DNA of 24,657 bases from GWB2-37-7 sp049684915 (GTDB lineage Bacteria > Bacillota > Clostridia > Lutisporales > Lutisporaceae), in contig JBAVGO010000203.1 in NCBI GenBank assembly GCA_049684915.1, positions 1-24,657 of the forward strand, given 5' to 3'. A program made the translations under genes and the position numbers. How positions within the stretch are numbered: position 1 is the stretch's first letter; every line of letters starts with the position of its first letter. Positions 1-7,662 of the stretch are shown here, in pieces. The notes beneath the pieces are model-generated. The model saw nothing but the letters and a program-made list of their open reading frames with translations, ran no database searches and had not been told where the DNA came from.

Positions 1-1859
1 ACTAATAGCATAAATGCCATTCCATTAGAAGCAGCGAATCCACTTGGTCCACTTCCTTTTATAACACCTAATACTTGAAGTATTATACCGACAAGTCCTA
101 TTATTGAACCACCAGCAACAAGTCCAGAAGATAAACTTATGCCATTTGCTACTTTAACTTCTTTTTCTTTTTCAGATTTAGAAGTGCTTTCTATAAATAA
201 ACGAATTAATGCACCTATTAATATTATAGAAGTTGTAGATATTGGTAAGTAGAATCCTATAGCAACTGTCATTATAGGAAGTTTTAATAAGTATAAAACA
301 ACTCCCATAACAGCACCAGCAATTATCATAGACCAAGGTAATTGACCTGACATTATACCAGTAGTTAATGTTGACATTAAATTAGCTTGAGGTAGTGCAA
401 ACAGAACATTATCACCAGTCATTGCAAGTTTGCTAGAAAGTAATAATATAACACCGACAACTACTGCAACACCAACTATACTAGCTATAGTGAAGTATTT
501 ATCCATTTCTCTTTTGTCCCCACCTATAATAAAAGTAACTTTTTGTGATTGACAGTAACCACCAGCTATAGATATAGCAATAACTATAAATGTACCAAAT
601 AAAAGTAAGGATCTGTTGTTTTCAGGATTTTTCCATCCCATTACAACGAATAATAATGTTACAATAACTAAAGCAGCTATAGTCATACCAGATACAGGAA
701 GGTTTGAAGTTCCTATAGTACCAGTTAAACGACCAGAAACTATAACAAATAATAATGATAAGAATAATGATAAAATAGATGCAGTTATTGCCATTAATAT
801 ATTACCACCAGATATCCAGAAGCCTGAAATAAAAGCTACTATTACACCACCAATTAATATTAAGTTAGCAGAAGATGAATTACCAGAACTATTTGAAGAC
901 TTAGCATTAAGAGTTTCTTTTATAGAAGATATTATAGTAGGTATAAGCTTTATAGCACCTATTAAACCACCAGAAAGCATCATACCAGCGCCGATATATT
1001 TTACATAACTACCAGCTATATTTTTAACTTGCATAGCGTTTATAGCAACATTAGGATCATTCCATATAGTTACACCGTCTTTTGCAAAAGTAGAGAAGTA
1101 ACCTATTAAAGGCATAATACCGAAGTTAGCTAATAAAGAACCAGCAAACATAGTTAAAGAAACATCTAAACCAACTATGAATCCTATACCTATTAATAGA
1201 GGGTTAACTTCAATTTCAAATTTCCACTTGTAGAAAGATTCGTTTATATAGCTTATAACGTTGTTAGCTACATTTAAGAATGAACCAGTTACAACAGTTA
1301 TAACACCACTTACTCCGAACCCAATTCCCATATACTTCATTGATTCTCCAGCACCTTCTGAAGCAATAAGTGTTTCAGATATAGCCATTGACTCAGGGTA
1401 CATTAATTTACCGTGTTCCTCAACTAATAAGTAATTGTAAACAAGAGAAGCTATTCCTATACCGAATAAAACTCCACCTACACCAACAGCAAAACCTTCA
1501 AAGAAAGAAATTTTGGAGCCTATTAAAAGAACTGCTGGTAAAACGAATATCATACCACTAGCAACTGATTCTCCACCACTTGACATACCTTGAAGTAAGT
1601 TTTTGCCAAGGATACCTTTTTGTTTAGCAAATATAGCTATAAATGCTGAACCTATTATAGAACCAGGTATACCCGCTGCAACTGTAAGCCCTGATTTCAT
1701 GCCCGAATAGGCAGTAGATGCTGTGAATAATACAGCCAAAATAATACCGATTATTAATACAGCAACATTTCCACCAGATTTAAAACCACTGGAAACGTAA
1801 GGAACGTAGTCTTTACCAGCTACGCCACCATATGCATCTTTAGATAATTTATTATCCAT
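1..1859 (-). CDS. OPT family oligopeptide transporter, partial (C-terminus beyond left edge)
   Basis: The minus frame is open from ATG at 1857-1859 to position 1, 619 codons without a stop, so the C-terminus is outside the window. The translation begins MDNKLSKDAYGGVAG and then alternates many hydrophobic segments with Gly/Ser-rich turns. Stretches such as YSGMKSGLTVAAGIPGSIIG and LMYPESMAISETLIASEGAG match the OPT (oligopeptide transporter) family, which imports short peptides or metal-chelate compounds by proton coupling. An acidic/Ser-rich cytoplasmic loop (NAKSSNSSGNSSS) lies near the middle. A strong AGGAGGT site sits 8-14 bases before the start. No co-transcribed partner is visible on its 5' side. 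The substrate cannot be told from sequence. Family assignment is secure; specificity is not. Confidence 0.9.
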   Translation of the reverse strand, partial: MDNKLSKDAYGGVAGKDYVPYVSSGFKSGGNVAVLIIGIILAVLFTASTAYSGMKSGLTVAAGIPGSIIGSAFIAIFAKQKGILGKNLLQGMSSGGESVASGMIFVLPAVLLIGSKISFFEGFAVGVGGVLFGIGIASLVYNYLLVEEHGKLMYPESMAISETLIASEGAGESMKYMGIGFGVSGVITVVTGSFLNVANNVISYINESFYKWKFEIEVNPLLIGIGFIVGLDVSLTMFAGSLLANFGIMPLIGYFSTFAKDGVTIWNDPNVAINAMQVKNIAGSYVKYIGAGMMLSGGLIGAIKLIPTIISSIKETLNAKSSNSSGNSSSANLILIGGVIVAFISGFWISGGNILMAITASILSLFLSLLFVIVSGRLTGTIGTSNLPVSGMTIAALVIVTLLFVVMGWKNPENNRSLLLFGTFIVIAISIAGGYCQSQKVTFIIGGDKREMDKYFTIASIVGVAVVVGVILLLSSKLAMTGDNVLFALPQANLMSTLTTGIMSGQLPWSMIIAGAVMGVVLYLLKLPIMTVAIGFYLPISTTSIILIGALIRLFIESTSKSEKEKEVKVANGISLSSGLVAGGSIIGLVGIILQVLGVIKGSGPSGFAASNGMAFMLL

Positions 1860-2268
1860 AAGCTATACCTCCTTTTGTATTTTATAAGTCATAGCATAGT
1901 AATATTTATAACATATATTTTAGATTCTATATTAGAAAACTCATTACACTCATTTTCCCTAAAAAGACAGAATAAATTTGTGAAATTTAATTTTTCTATT
2001 TCTAATTTATTACGCACTCCAACTAAGGATATGTGCCAGGTGAAGTATAAATAAATAAATAAGTGCCAGGGAAAGTGCTGATAAACACCACATTAATAAA
2101 TAGTAATAATAAATAAGTGCTATGGAAGCCTACGAAAAACACTACATTTAAAAAATGAAACTAAATGTTTAAAAATACCAGATTCTAAAATCATTTCTAA
2201 GGCACTTTTTTATTAGAGGCAATGATCTAATAATCCCTTACAAATGGAATTTTTGAATATCTCTCGAC
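1860..2268. other. Intergenic region with repeat motifs, no gene
   Basis: No convincing coding frame is present. The first 150 bases are the AT-rich 5' region of the OPT gene. Between 2033 and 2138 there are three copies of the Y1-element end motif (annotated separately). The rest, 2140-2268, is AT-rich and unremarkable. Confidence 0.6.
2033..2138 (+). repeat. Cluster of three Y1-element end motifs (REP-like)
   Basis: GTGCCAGG occurs at 2033-2040 and 2063-2070. A diverged copy at 2117-2138 reads GTGCTATGGAAGCCTACGAA. The segments around the last two copies (from AATAAGTGC to CACyACATT) are alignable direct repeats about 54 bp apart. The third copy matches the right end of the Y1 elements further right (6057-6079 and 7663-7688) but has no transposase attached. 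It points opposite to the right end at 2269-2291. Confidence 0.6.
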
Positions 2269-2767
2269 TTTTTCATAGGCTTCCTATGCACCATAGTTAT
2301 CCAGTTATTTCTCTATTTTCATATCTATCCAACATATCCTTTATTCCGCTATCTGTCATACTTATGCTTCTTCCTATTTCTGTATACGTATAATGCTCTG
2401 CTATTGCAGCTTTTGTATATCTCAGCTTTTACTCTGTTAGCCTTCTTTTCCTGGATCCAGACTTTATTAGATTATAATAGTCATCTTCAGATATGCCTGA
2501 CTCTTTTAGTATCTCAACCAATTCTTTTCGTTGTTTTACTTCCTTCTTACTTGAACGTATAACTATGTATGCCTCATCACTTATTGCATTTATCTTGCTG
2601 TAATTCTCTTCCTCACTCTCATTCATAAATTCTATGTATTTTTCTATATTTTTCTATAATATTATAATATAATATAATAAAAAACCTCCTGATAATATCG
2701 TTTCGTTAATCCTATTACCAGAAGGACTGTATTAAATAAATAACTGGATACCTTCGGTGCTTGGCAC
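2269..2767 (-). mobile_element. Y1 (HUH) transposase element with both ends and an internal deletion
   Basis: On the minus strand the element starts with a left-end motif at 2758-2767 (GTGCCAAGCA). A 5' leader follows with the same ATATTATCAGGAGG sequence that precedes the transposase start in the copies at 7921 and 10758. The start codon and the whole catalytic half are missing, and the sequence passes straight to the C-terminal half of the transposase. It ends with a right-end motif at 2269-2291 (GTGCATAGGAAGCCTATGAA). It is therefore a non-autonomous deletion derivative of about 500 bp. The left-end motif also sits in a small hairpin (TGGATAC/GTATCCA around 2746-2773). Confidence 0.7.
2297..2626 (-). 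pseudogene. C-terminal fragment of Y1 transposase with an in-frame stop
   Basis: The frame from 2626 reads MNESEEENYSKINAISDEAY and onward to RKRRLTE, then a TAA at 2429-2431. Reading through that stop in the same frame gives KLRYTKAAIAEHYTYTEIG and ends DMLDRYENREITG at a second TAA at 2297-2299. This tail matches the helix-turn-helix tail of the copy at 7701-7921 (LTEYKLKYAIAAIENCYTLSEIG). The premature stop replaces the Tyr codon of TEYKL (TAT to TAA). The region before the Met continues KNIEKYIEF and then reaches a stop, so the true N-terminus has been deleted. The HUH and catalytic Tyr motifs are absent. This is a dead remnant. Confidence 0.8.
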
Positions 2768-2781
2768 GTATCCATCTCCAA

Positions 2782-2804
2782 AATTACCTATGTATTGTAA
2801 CATT
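2782..2804 (+). repeat. Direct repeat copy 1 flanking csbD-like gene (23 bp)
   Basis: This 23-base sequence, beginning AATTACCTATGTATTG and ending GTAACATT, recurs perfectly at 3186-3208 in the same orientation, 404 bp away. The two copies flank the CsbD-family gene. Origin unknown. Confidence 0.85.
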
Positions 2805-2810
2805 TTGTAT

Positions 2811-3008
2811 TTAAAGCTTGTTATTAAAATTTTCTAATTCTTTCTCTGCATCCTCTATTGTTAAACCATAACGTTCTTGTAGTTTTCCAACCATGATTTT
2901 GGTATTCCCTTTTATAACATCGAGGTCATCATTTGTGAGTTTACCCCATTTCTTTTGTACCTCACCTTTTACTTGTTCCCATTTGCCTTCAAAAATATCT
3001 TTATTCAT
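2811..3008 (-). CDS. CsbD family stress-response protein
   Basis: This 65-aa acidic/basic soluble protein begins MNKDIFEGKWEQVKGEVQKKWG. It carries the CsbD signature: the W-x-Q-x-K-G-x-x-x-x-x-W-G-K-L-T-D-D-D-L arrangement at residues 10-30, then IKGNTKIMVGKLQERYG. CsbD proteins accumulate in general stress or stationary phase; their biochemical role is unknown. An AGGAGGTAC site lies just before the ATG. Family length is usual. The gene stands alone, with a perfect 23-bp direct repeat on each side (2782-2804, 3186-3208). The small membrane protein gene at 3253-3402, upstream on the same strand, is another type often found among envelope-stress genes, so the pair may be stress-regulated together; that is inference. 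Confidence 0.92.
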   Translation of the reverse strand: MNKDIFEGKWEQVKGEVQKKWGKLTNDDLDVIKGNTKIMVGKLQERYGLTIEDAEKELENFNNKL

Positions 3009-3185
3009 AATGTACCTCCTCTTTTTATAGTTATAATAATAATAGGCATTTTCGAAATGTTACACACGTTGAAAGTACAGGATTTGATGTTACTACTACT
3101 ACTACTTTATATTGAACTCTTCACCTGCATCATATAAAATATAGTGTGTCTTATTTAAATGATTATTTTCATTTCTGCATTTCGT

Positions 3186-3208
3186 AATTACCTATGTATT
3201 GTAACATT
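3186..3208 (+). repeat. Direct repeat copy 2 flanking csbD-like gene (23 bp)
   Basis: Perfect second copy of the 23-base sequence at 2782-2804. It lies between the lmo0937-type gene and the CsbD gene. Confidence 0.85.
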
Positions 3209-3252
3209 GAATCTCAATATTGAAACCACAGTTGTAACAAAACATTCGTCGG

Positions 3253-3402
3253 CTAAACCATCCTCTTTCCACTAATTAGGTTTACCACCACTACAATTAT
3301 AGCGACTACGAGAAGGATATGAATTAATCCACCCATAGTATACGAAGTGACCATACCAAGAAGCCATAAAATCCCGAGAATAACAGCAATTGTATATAAC
3401 AT
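3253..3402 (-). CDS. lmo0937 family small membrane protein
   Basis: This 49-aa ORF begins MLYTIAVILGILWLLGMVTS and ends with NLISGKRMV. It consists of two hydrophobic helices (about residues 2-18 and 27-42) separated by YTMGG, with a short basic tail. Length, the ILWLLG motif in helix 1 and the GG-x-IH-x-LLVVA motif in helix 2 match the lmo0937/DUF5670 family of tiny membrane proteins of unknown function. An AAAGGAT ribosome binding site lies at the right distance from the ATG at 3400-3402. It lies 244 bp upstream of the csbD-like gene on the same strand. Confidence 0.85.
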   Translation of the reverse strand: MLYTIAVILGILWLLGMVTSYTMGGLIHILLVVAIIVVVVNLISGKRMV

Positions 3403-3504
3403 ATTTTATCATCCTTTCTTTATTAAACTTGTCCTACAAGTTCACTTATTCTTATTGGCAGAAAATTTGCGGTTTTTAATTTGCAATGCTTCGTTAAGCT
3501 AACA

Positions 3505-3852
3505 TCACAAAATCGAAGGGGACAGCGATACATCATATCCTTTATTTGAAATCATATCTATTGCTTCCATTGATTTTAAATCATTTCTTAACTGGTCAAT
3601 GGAGTATGTTTTCTTATTCCCTTTCGCTGGTAAAGACTCAGTAAATTTTTCAACATCTTTTTCATTGAGACTTTCAATATATTCGATAAACACTGAAAGT
3701 ACTTCATATTCAGCAATGGAAAATAATACTGCATCGGGTTGGTTATTTTTTAAAATAAATATCTTACCGAGATCTTCTGCCTTTTCCCTGCAAGTTTTAT
3801 AATTCTTTATCATTTCTGAATTTGAGACAATTGCTCTTGTTGAAATTTTCAT
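3505..3852 (-). CDS. Phd/YefM-like antitoxin, no toxin gene beside it
   Basis: This 115-aa protein begins MKISTRAIVSNSEMIKNYKT. Residues 1-55 fit the Phd/YefM antitoxin fold: an N-terminal strand with K-I-S, a helix with NYKTCREKA, then KIFILKNNQPDAVLFSIAEYE. This domain usually binds its own operator, while the C-terminal part wraps a RelE/YoeB/Doc toxin. The C-terminal half here is acidic and ends in an unusual SNKGYDVSLSPSIL. No toxin-like frame lies downstream (3420-3504) or upstream. The gene starts 37 bp after the end of the secreted-protein gene at 3890-4522, so the two are probably co-transcribed. A close paralogue lies at 5211-5505, broken by a 13-bp duplication. It could be an orphan repressor rather than a true antitoxin. 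Confidence 0.7.
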   Translation of the reverse strand: MKISTRAIVSNSEMIKNYKTCREKAEDLGKIFILKNNQPDAVLFSIAEYEVLSVFIEYIESLNEKDVEKFTESLPAKGNKKTYSIDQLRNDLKSMEAIDMISNKGYDVSLSPSIL

Positions 3853-3889
3853 TAATTATCACCAGCTTTTTTTGATTTGATTGATTAGA

Positions 3890-4522
3890 TTATCTTTGTG
3901 CTTGCAAACCCATTTGATCATATTCAAAATCTTCCAATTTAACGAAAGCGTCCTTAGTGGAACCATTTATAGAGTCAGCAGAGAAGCTTAAATAGGCTTC
4001 TCCGATAAAGTAGTCCATATAAAATAAATTGTCCATGCCAAGCTCTGGGCCAAAATCCGGTGGTCCAAGAATATCTTTTATCTCGGAGAAAACCATTCCT
4101 ACCTTTACTCCTAATACTTCTTGACCTAGTCCCAAAATAACGCTAGCTGCTACTTTATTTTCCAGGGGCTCCGGAGAACAAAATTGAAGAAACCCTTTTT
4201 TTTGCTGAAAAAGAATATAGTAGTGCGGTCCGAACAATTCACTATACCCTTCTTCGTCTGGTTTTCCTAGCACCTGCTTTATTTCATAAAAACTTTTGCC
4301 TAGAAGATTCATCACGGGATCATCTATCATCATGGATTCATCTATCTTAATATCTACGGTATTAATATCTACGGTAGAAATTCCGGTTGCTTCCACCTCT
4401 TGAAGGTAAGAATCTGCAGAACTCTCTCCACGCTGATAACCGAATCCAAATGTCAGTATTGAAATAGATAAGATCATAAAAAGTAACCCTTTAGAAAATT
4501 TAAATAAATTCAACTCATTCAT
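3890..4522 (-). CDS. Secreted or membrane-anchored protein with two related segments, function unknown
   Basis: This 210-aa protein has a short N-terminal region (MNELNLFKFSKG), one hydrophobic segment at about residues 13-29 (LLFMILSISILTFGFGY), and then an acidic extracytoplasmic part. There is no lipobox cysteine, so it is either cleaved by signal peptidase I or stays anchored. Two segments resemble each other: LGKSFYEIKQVLGKPDEEGY (about residues 74-93) and VGMVFSEIKDILGPPDFG (about 141-158). Each follows the G-x-x-x-x-E-I-K-x-x-L-G-x-P pattern of BamE/SmpA-like or similar copy-repeat domains in Gram-positive secreted proteins. It precedes the antitoxin-like gene by 37 bp on the same strand. 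I do not recognise a specific family and assign no function. Confidence 0.65.
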   Translation of the reverse strand: MNELNLFKFSKGLLFMILSISILTFGFGYQRGESSADSYLQEVEATGISTVDINTVDIKIDESMMIDDPVMNLLGKSFYEIKQVLGKPDEEGYSELFGPHYYILFQQKKGFLQFCSPEPLENKVAASVILGLGQEVLGVKVGMVFSEIKDILGPPDFGPELGMDNLFYMDYFIGEAYLSFSADSINGSTKDAFVKLEDFEYDQMGLQAQR

Positions 4523-5095
4523 CTCCCATCAATTCTTTGTATTCTCAATGATTTCCATAGCATGGGCGGTATTGGTTAGAATACGACCGCATCTATCTTC
4601 ATAACCCGGGAGAGCCTGGTATTGTTCTTTTGCAACAGCTGCTTTACGCTACTGTTGCAATCTAATCTTATGATACTAAATATCTTTCTAATCATTACCC
4701 AAAACGTCCTTGAAAACATTCTGTATATTATAATTGATGTTTCTGGATTCCAACAGTTCGACAAATTGCCAAACCCATTGGCCTCTCAAACATAGTTGTT
4801 TTTGACATTATATGAATTTTATTCATTATATACATCATACATTTATAATAATAATTTGTCAATATATTTATATAATAATTATTCTAAATATCATTCTAAA
4901 TATTATTCTAAATATTATGCTATATATTATACTATATATTTTTGTCATACCCTATTTGTTGCTCTCCAGGATAAACCGCTCCTGAGATAATGCTTCTAAA
5001 AAGGAAGTCTCAAAGTCTAATTCACTTGCAGTTATTAAAGTGCAAATAGATACATGAGGCTTTATGTGTCTGAGCTTACAGACTTTCAAAAACAA
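4523..5095. other. Intergenic region without a supported gene
   Basis: Only short frames with no family resemblance are present. The region contains a perfect 9-bp inverted repeat (TTGCAACAG at 4630-4638, CTGTTGCAA at 4652-4660, 13-base loop) and a degenerate 12-bp tandem repeat at 4878-4937. Otherwise it is AT-rich and structureless. Confidence 0.5.
4878..4937 (+). repeat. 12-bp tandem repeat, five units
   Basis: Five consecutive 12-base units are present with consensus ATTATTCTAAAT. Units 1-3 differ from each other at one position; units 4 and 5 drift to ATTATGCTATAT and ATTATACTATAT. The plus-strand frame through it gives Tyr/Lys/Ser-rich repeats with no family resemblance. Confidence 0.8.
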
Positions 5096-5134
5096 AAATA
5101 ACCACCTAATGTGAAATCACTTAGCTGGTTATTT
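5096..5134 (-). terminator. Intrinsic terminator downstream of the second antitoxin copy
   Basis: Two nested stems are present: AAATAACCA (5096-5104) pairs with TGGTTATTT (5126-5134), and inside them CTAA-GTGA pairs with TCAC-TTAG. On the minus strand the stem is followed by a T-rich tract (TTATTTTTGTTTTTG), as expected for Rho-independent termination of a transcript coming from the gene at 5211-5505. Confidence 0.8.
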
Positions 5135-5210
5135 AAAACAATTCTGTTTGAATCTCATATTTGCACAATTCTACTACTATTAAGGAGGTTAGAACAACAT
5201 CGAAATTATT

Positions 5211-5505
5211 TTACTTTATATCATTTATTAACTGGTCAATGGAGTATGTTTTCCTATTCTGTTTTCCTATTCCCTTTCACTGGTAAAGACTCAAGAAACT
5301 TTTCTATATCTTTTTCGTCAAGACTTTCAAGATACTCGATAAACACTGAAAGTGTTTCATATTCAGTAGTGGAAAATAATACTGCATCCGGTTGGTTATT
5401 TTTCAAAACAAATATTTTGCCGAAAATTTCTGCCTTTTCCCTACAAGATTTATAATTCTTAATCATTTCAGAGTTTGAAACAATTGCATCTGCTGAAATT
5501 TTCAT
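5211..5505 (-). pseudogene. Phd/YefM-like antitoxin paralogue, frameshifted by a 13-bp tandem duplication
   Basis: The reading frame starts with MKISADAIVSNSEMIKNYKS and stays very close to the intact paralogue at 3505-3852 through LPVKGNRKT. It then stops early (TAG at 5254-5256), giving 83 aa. The cause is visible: TGTTTTCCTATTC occurs twice in tandem (5247-5259 and 5260-5272), whereas the paralogue has this segment once. Removing one copy restores KGNRKTYSIDQLINDIK and a stop at 5211-5213, a 93-aa protein. A GGAGGT site precedes the ATG and a good terminator follows (5096-5134), so it was, and may still be, expressed. The retained 83 residues still cover the DNA-binding part. No toxin gene is adjacent. 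Confidence 0.8.
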
Positions 5506-6052
5506 TTTGTTTATTACCTCCGTCCTTATTTATTTCCATGATGTGGTCTACCATGATAATTGTCAGCCACAACCCCTTAACGCTCTTGAACTCAGTCTTG
5601 CTTTTTTCTCTTGCTCCTAGTGATATATTATCACACTCATCTTCATGCTTTTTTTCTATTGGATTATTGGATAATATACAATAAACTAGACAACTAAATT
5701 AAGACCATATAAATTAAAAACAATGTAATAGTTGAAGTCCTAAACCTTAAGGTAGCAGAAACCACCTTTATAGTAATAGTATAGTATTTAAAACTGAATT
5801 TAGTAAGGTATATCACTTTGAGAGTTTACAAAATTGCAACTAATCAGATTATATTAATTTGTTCAATAACATCAGAATTCATTCAACATTATTCAACATT
5901 AGGGTATTTAAGCCCTATAGTATAAATATCATAACACCATAAAAACTATTTAATCAAGTGTTGACAACGACTGTATTGTACCACATATATTAAATAGAAG
6001 CAAAAAAAACTTTCCCCTTGTTTCCGACACCATATTTACTATACAGAAAGCT
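5506..6052. other. Intergenic region, no supported gene
   Basis: Most of this stretch is AT-rich and without a coding frame. On the minus strand a frame of 77 codons (5698 down to 5468, overlapping the antitoxin start) is open but has no start codon in its first two thirds. It includes AREKSKTEFKSVKGLWLTII and may be a remnant. ATTCAACATT occurs twice in tandem near 5880-5901. I see no other structure. Confidence 0.4.
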
Positions 6053-7489
6053 TTAAGTGCCAGGGAAGCCTACGAATATTCTTAAGTATCGACTGCACCT
6101 TAAACCATGATTTCTTACCATTGTTGCAAATCGTCTTTCTACTTTGTACCTTTTCTTCATTGCTTCTTTAAATTCTTCGGTTTCTATTCTTTTTAAATCA
6201 TGCAGCACAGCATCATATCTCCTTGGTACTACTACATAGCGACCACTATATAGTTTACCTTTGGAATTCTTTTTCAGACAGTTATCATTTAATGGACATT
6301 TCTCACATACTTTTTTATCAAACTTAAACTTTATAGTCTCTCTTTTGGCTTGCTTATCATAAGTAAGAGCGTAATTTGTAGTAGTTACTTGATTTGGGCA
6401 GGTCGCACTTTTTACATCATCGGTTATTTAAAAATCTCGTATCTTGTAAAAGATATTCTCTTTGCTTGATTCTTCATATACATTAATATTGGATATTATA
6501 TCGTTATCCTTCAAATAGCCTCTATTGAGGGATGTTCCATATACTTTATCTGCTGTTATTTCGTCTGGCTTCAAAGCAAGATCTTTATCGGCTTTTTCTA
6601 TTAGTTCTACTAACTTCTTTTCATCACCTACATTAAACGGTGTCTGAATGGGGGCAAGTATTATTTCACTATCCTCATCTACTATTATGTGATTTTTATA
6701 TCCTCTTTTTATATTGCCCACTGACTTATGCACAACTTTTGCATCTGGATCTACAACGCTTACTATTTTATCTTTTTTCCCATTTGTATATTGGTCAATA
6801 ATATCACATAGTATCCCGAAGGCATCCTTGTATCTTTCATTTACTTGAAGCTCATCATAGGTCTTAAGATATATGTATTCTGCACGTTTCTGTGCTATTT
6901 CTAAATACTGTTTAACACTTACCTTTTCACTTTTTTCATATTCAGCATCTATTTCATTATCAAAATCTGATAATTGCTGTTCTGCTAATTTTTCATTAAA
7001 CTTTTTTATTTCTCTTATTACTTTTCTAAATGCATCACATATGAGTTTTCTGTTAAATGGGTAATTAACATTTGTAGCAACATCTGTTCTATCAATTAGA
7101 TATCTCTTAGATTTAACAAGGTCATTTTCTATGCACTTTTTAACTATTTCATTAAAGAATTTATCAAAATATTCTTCTCCAAGTCTTTTAATTCTAAAAT
7201 AGCTAACAGTTGTTTCGTCTGGAACCTCATCATCAATACTAAGACCAAGAAACCAGTGAAATGCTACATCTGAGAGGTTGTATAAGTACTCTAATATGCA
7301 TATTTTGAGCATCATTGCAGGATCTTTTGAAGCTCTTCCAACACTGCTGTATTTGTCTTTTACCAACTCATAAACAAATGAAAAATCTATTATTGAATCT
7401 ATTTTAACCAATAAGTGATCTTTAGGAATTAACCTTTCAAAAACATGTTACTGAACATATCAATTTGTGGATTATTTTTACTTAACATT
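6053..7489 (-). pseudogene. IS1182-type (DDE) transposase with an internal stop and a replaced C-terminus
   Basis: The frame starts at ATG 7487-7489, preceded by a GGAGG site. It reads MLSKNNPQIDMFSNMFFERL, then LLVKIDSIIDFSFVYELVKD, the DUF772-type N-terminal domain. The DDE core follows with YLIDRTDVATNVN, SVVDPDAKVVHKS and ADKVYGTSLNRGYL. A TAA at 6428-6430 interrupts the frame after FYKIRDF. Reading on in the same frame gives the rest: a Cys-rich segment (CEKCPLNDNC) and KRYKVERRFATMVRNHGL, the region that carries the last catalytic Glu. The final residues IFVGFPGT are encoded by a Y1-element right end (6057-6079), so the true C-terminus is lost. Between NLSDV and AFHWFLG about ten residues usual in relatives seem to be missing (from memory of the family). 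The transposase is certainly inactive. Confidence 0.88.
6057..6079 (+). repeat. Orphan Y1-element right end, fused to the IS1182 remnant
   Basis: It reads GTGCCAGGGAAGCCTACGAA and onward. The same motif is at 7663-7688 on the opposite strand and, diverged, at 2117-2138 and 2269-2291. No left end or transposase is recognisable to its left. Confidence 0.6.
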
Positions 7490-7662
7490 CTTCTAAACCT
7501 CCGTGTTTTCAATGTTTTCAATGCCTTTATTATATCAAATCTATCATCAAACATAAAGCATTTATTGGAAAAACAAAGAGAGTTTAACCATTTACTTTGA
7601 TTAAACCCCCCTACAATTGCATAAATATTTTTTGCAATGTATATTTATTATTATCAAATCAT
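7490..7662. other. 5' flank of the IS1182 remnant
   Basis: This is the upstream region of the transposase pseudogene, with its GGAGG site at about 7499-7505. The rest is AT-rich and contains a small inverted repeat (ATTGCA/TGCAAT at about 7616-7639). I could not identify terminal inverted repeats of the IS. Confidence 0.4.

Noticed and set aside
616..1008. Plus-strand frame of 130 codons
   Set aside because: It lies wholly inside the OPT transporter gene on the other strand, has no ribosome binding site and no family resemblance.
4576..4764. Minus-strand 62-codon frame
   Set aside because: No ribosome binding site or recognisable motif, and it contains a perfect 9-bp inverted repeat; not supported as a gene.
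4878..4937. Possible CRISPR array or iteron origin
   Set aside because: Units are contiguous 12-mers without spacers, and no cas or replication initiator gene is nearby.
4796..4990. Tyr/Ser/Lys-rich plus-strand frame
   Set aside because: Its composition is produced by the 12-bp AT-rich tandem repeat; there is no ribosome binding site.
5958..5990. Plus-strand promoter (TTGACA with a TATATT-like box)
   Set aside because: Spacing to the -10-like box is poor and no plus-strand gene follows.
7412..7489. A frameshift in the N-terminus of the IS1182 transposase
   Set aside because: Codon-by-codon reading shows the frame is open from ATG 7489 through TTG 7411 with no lost base.
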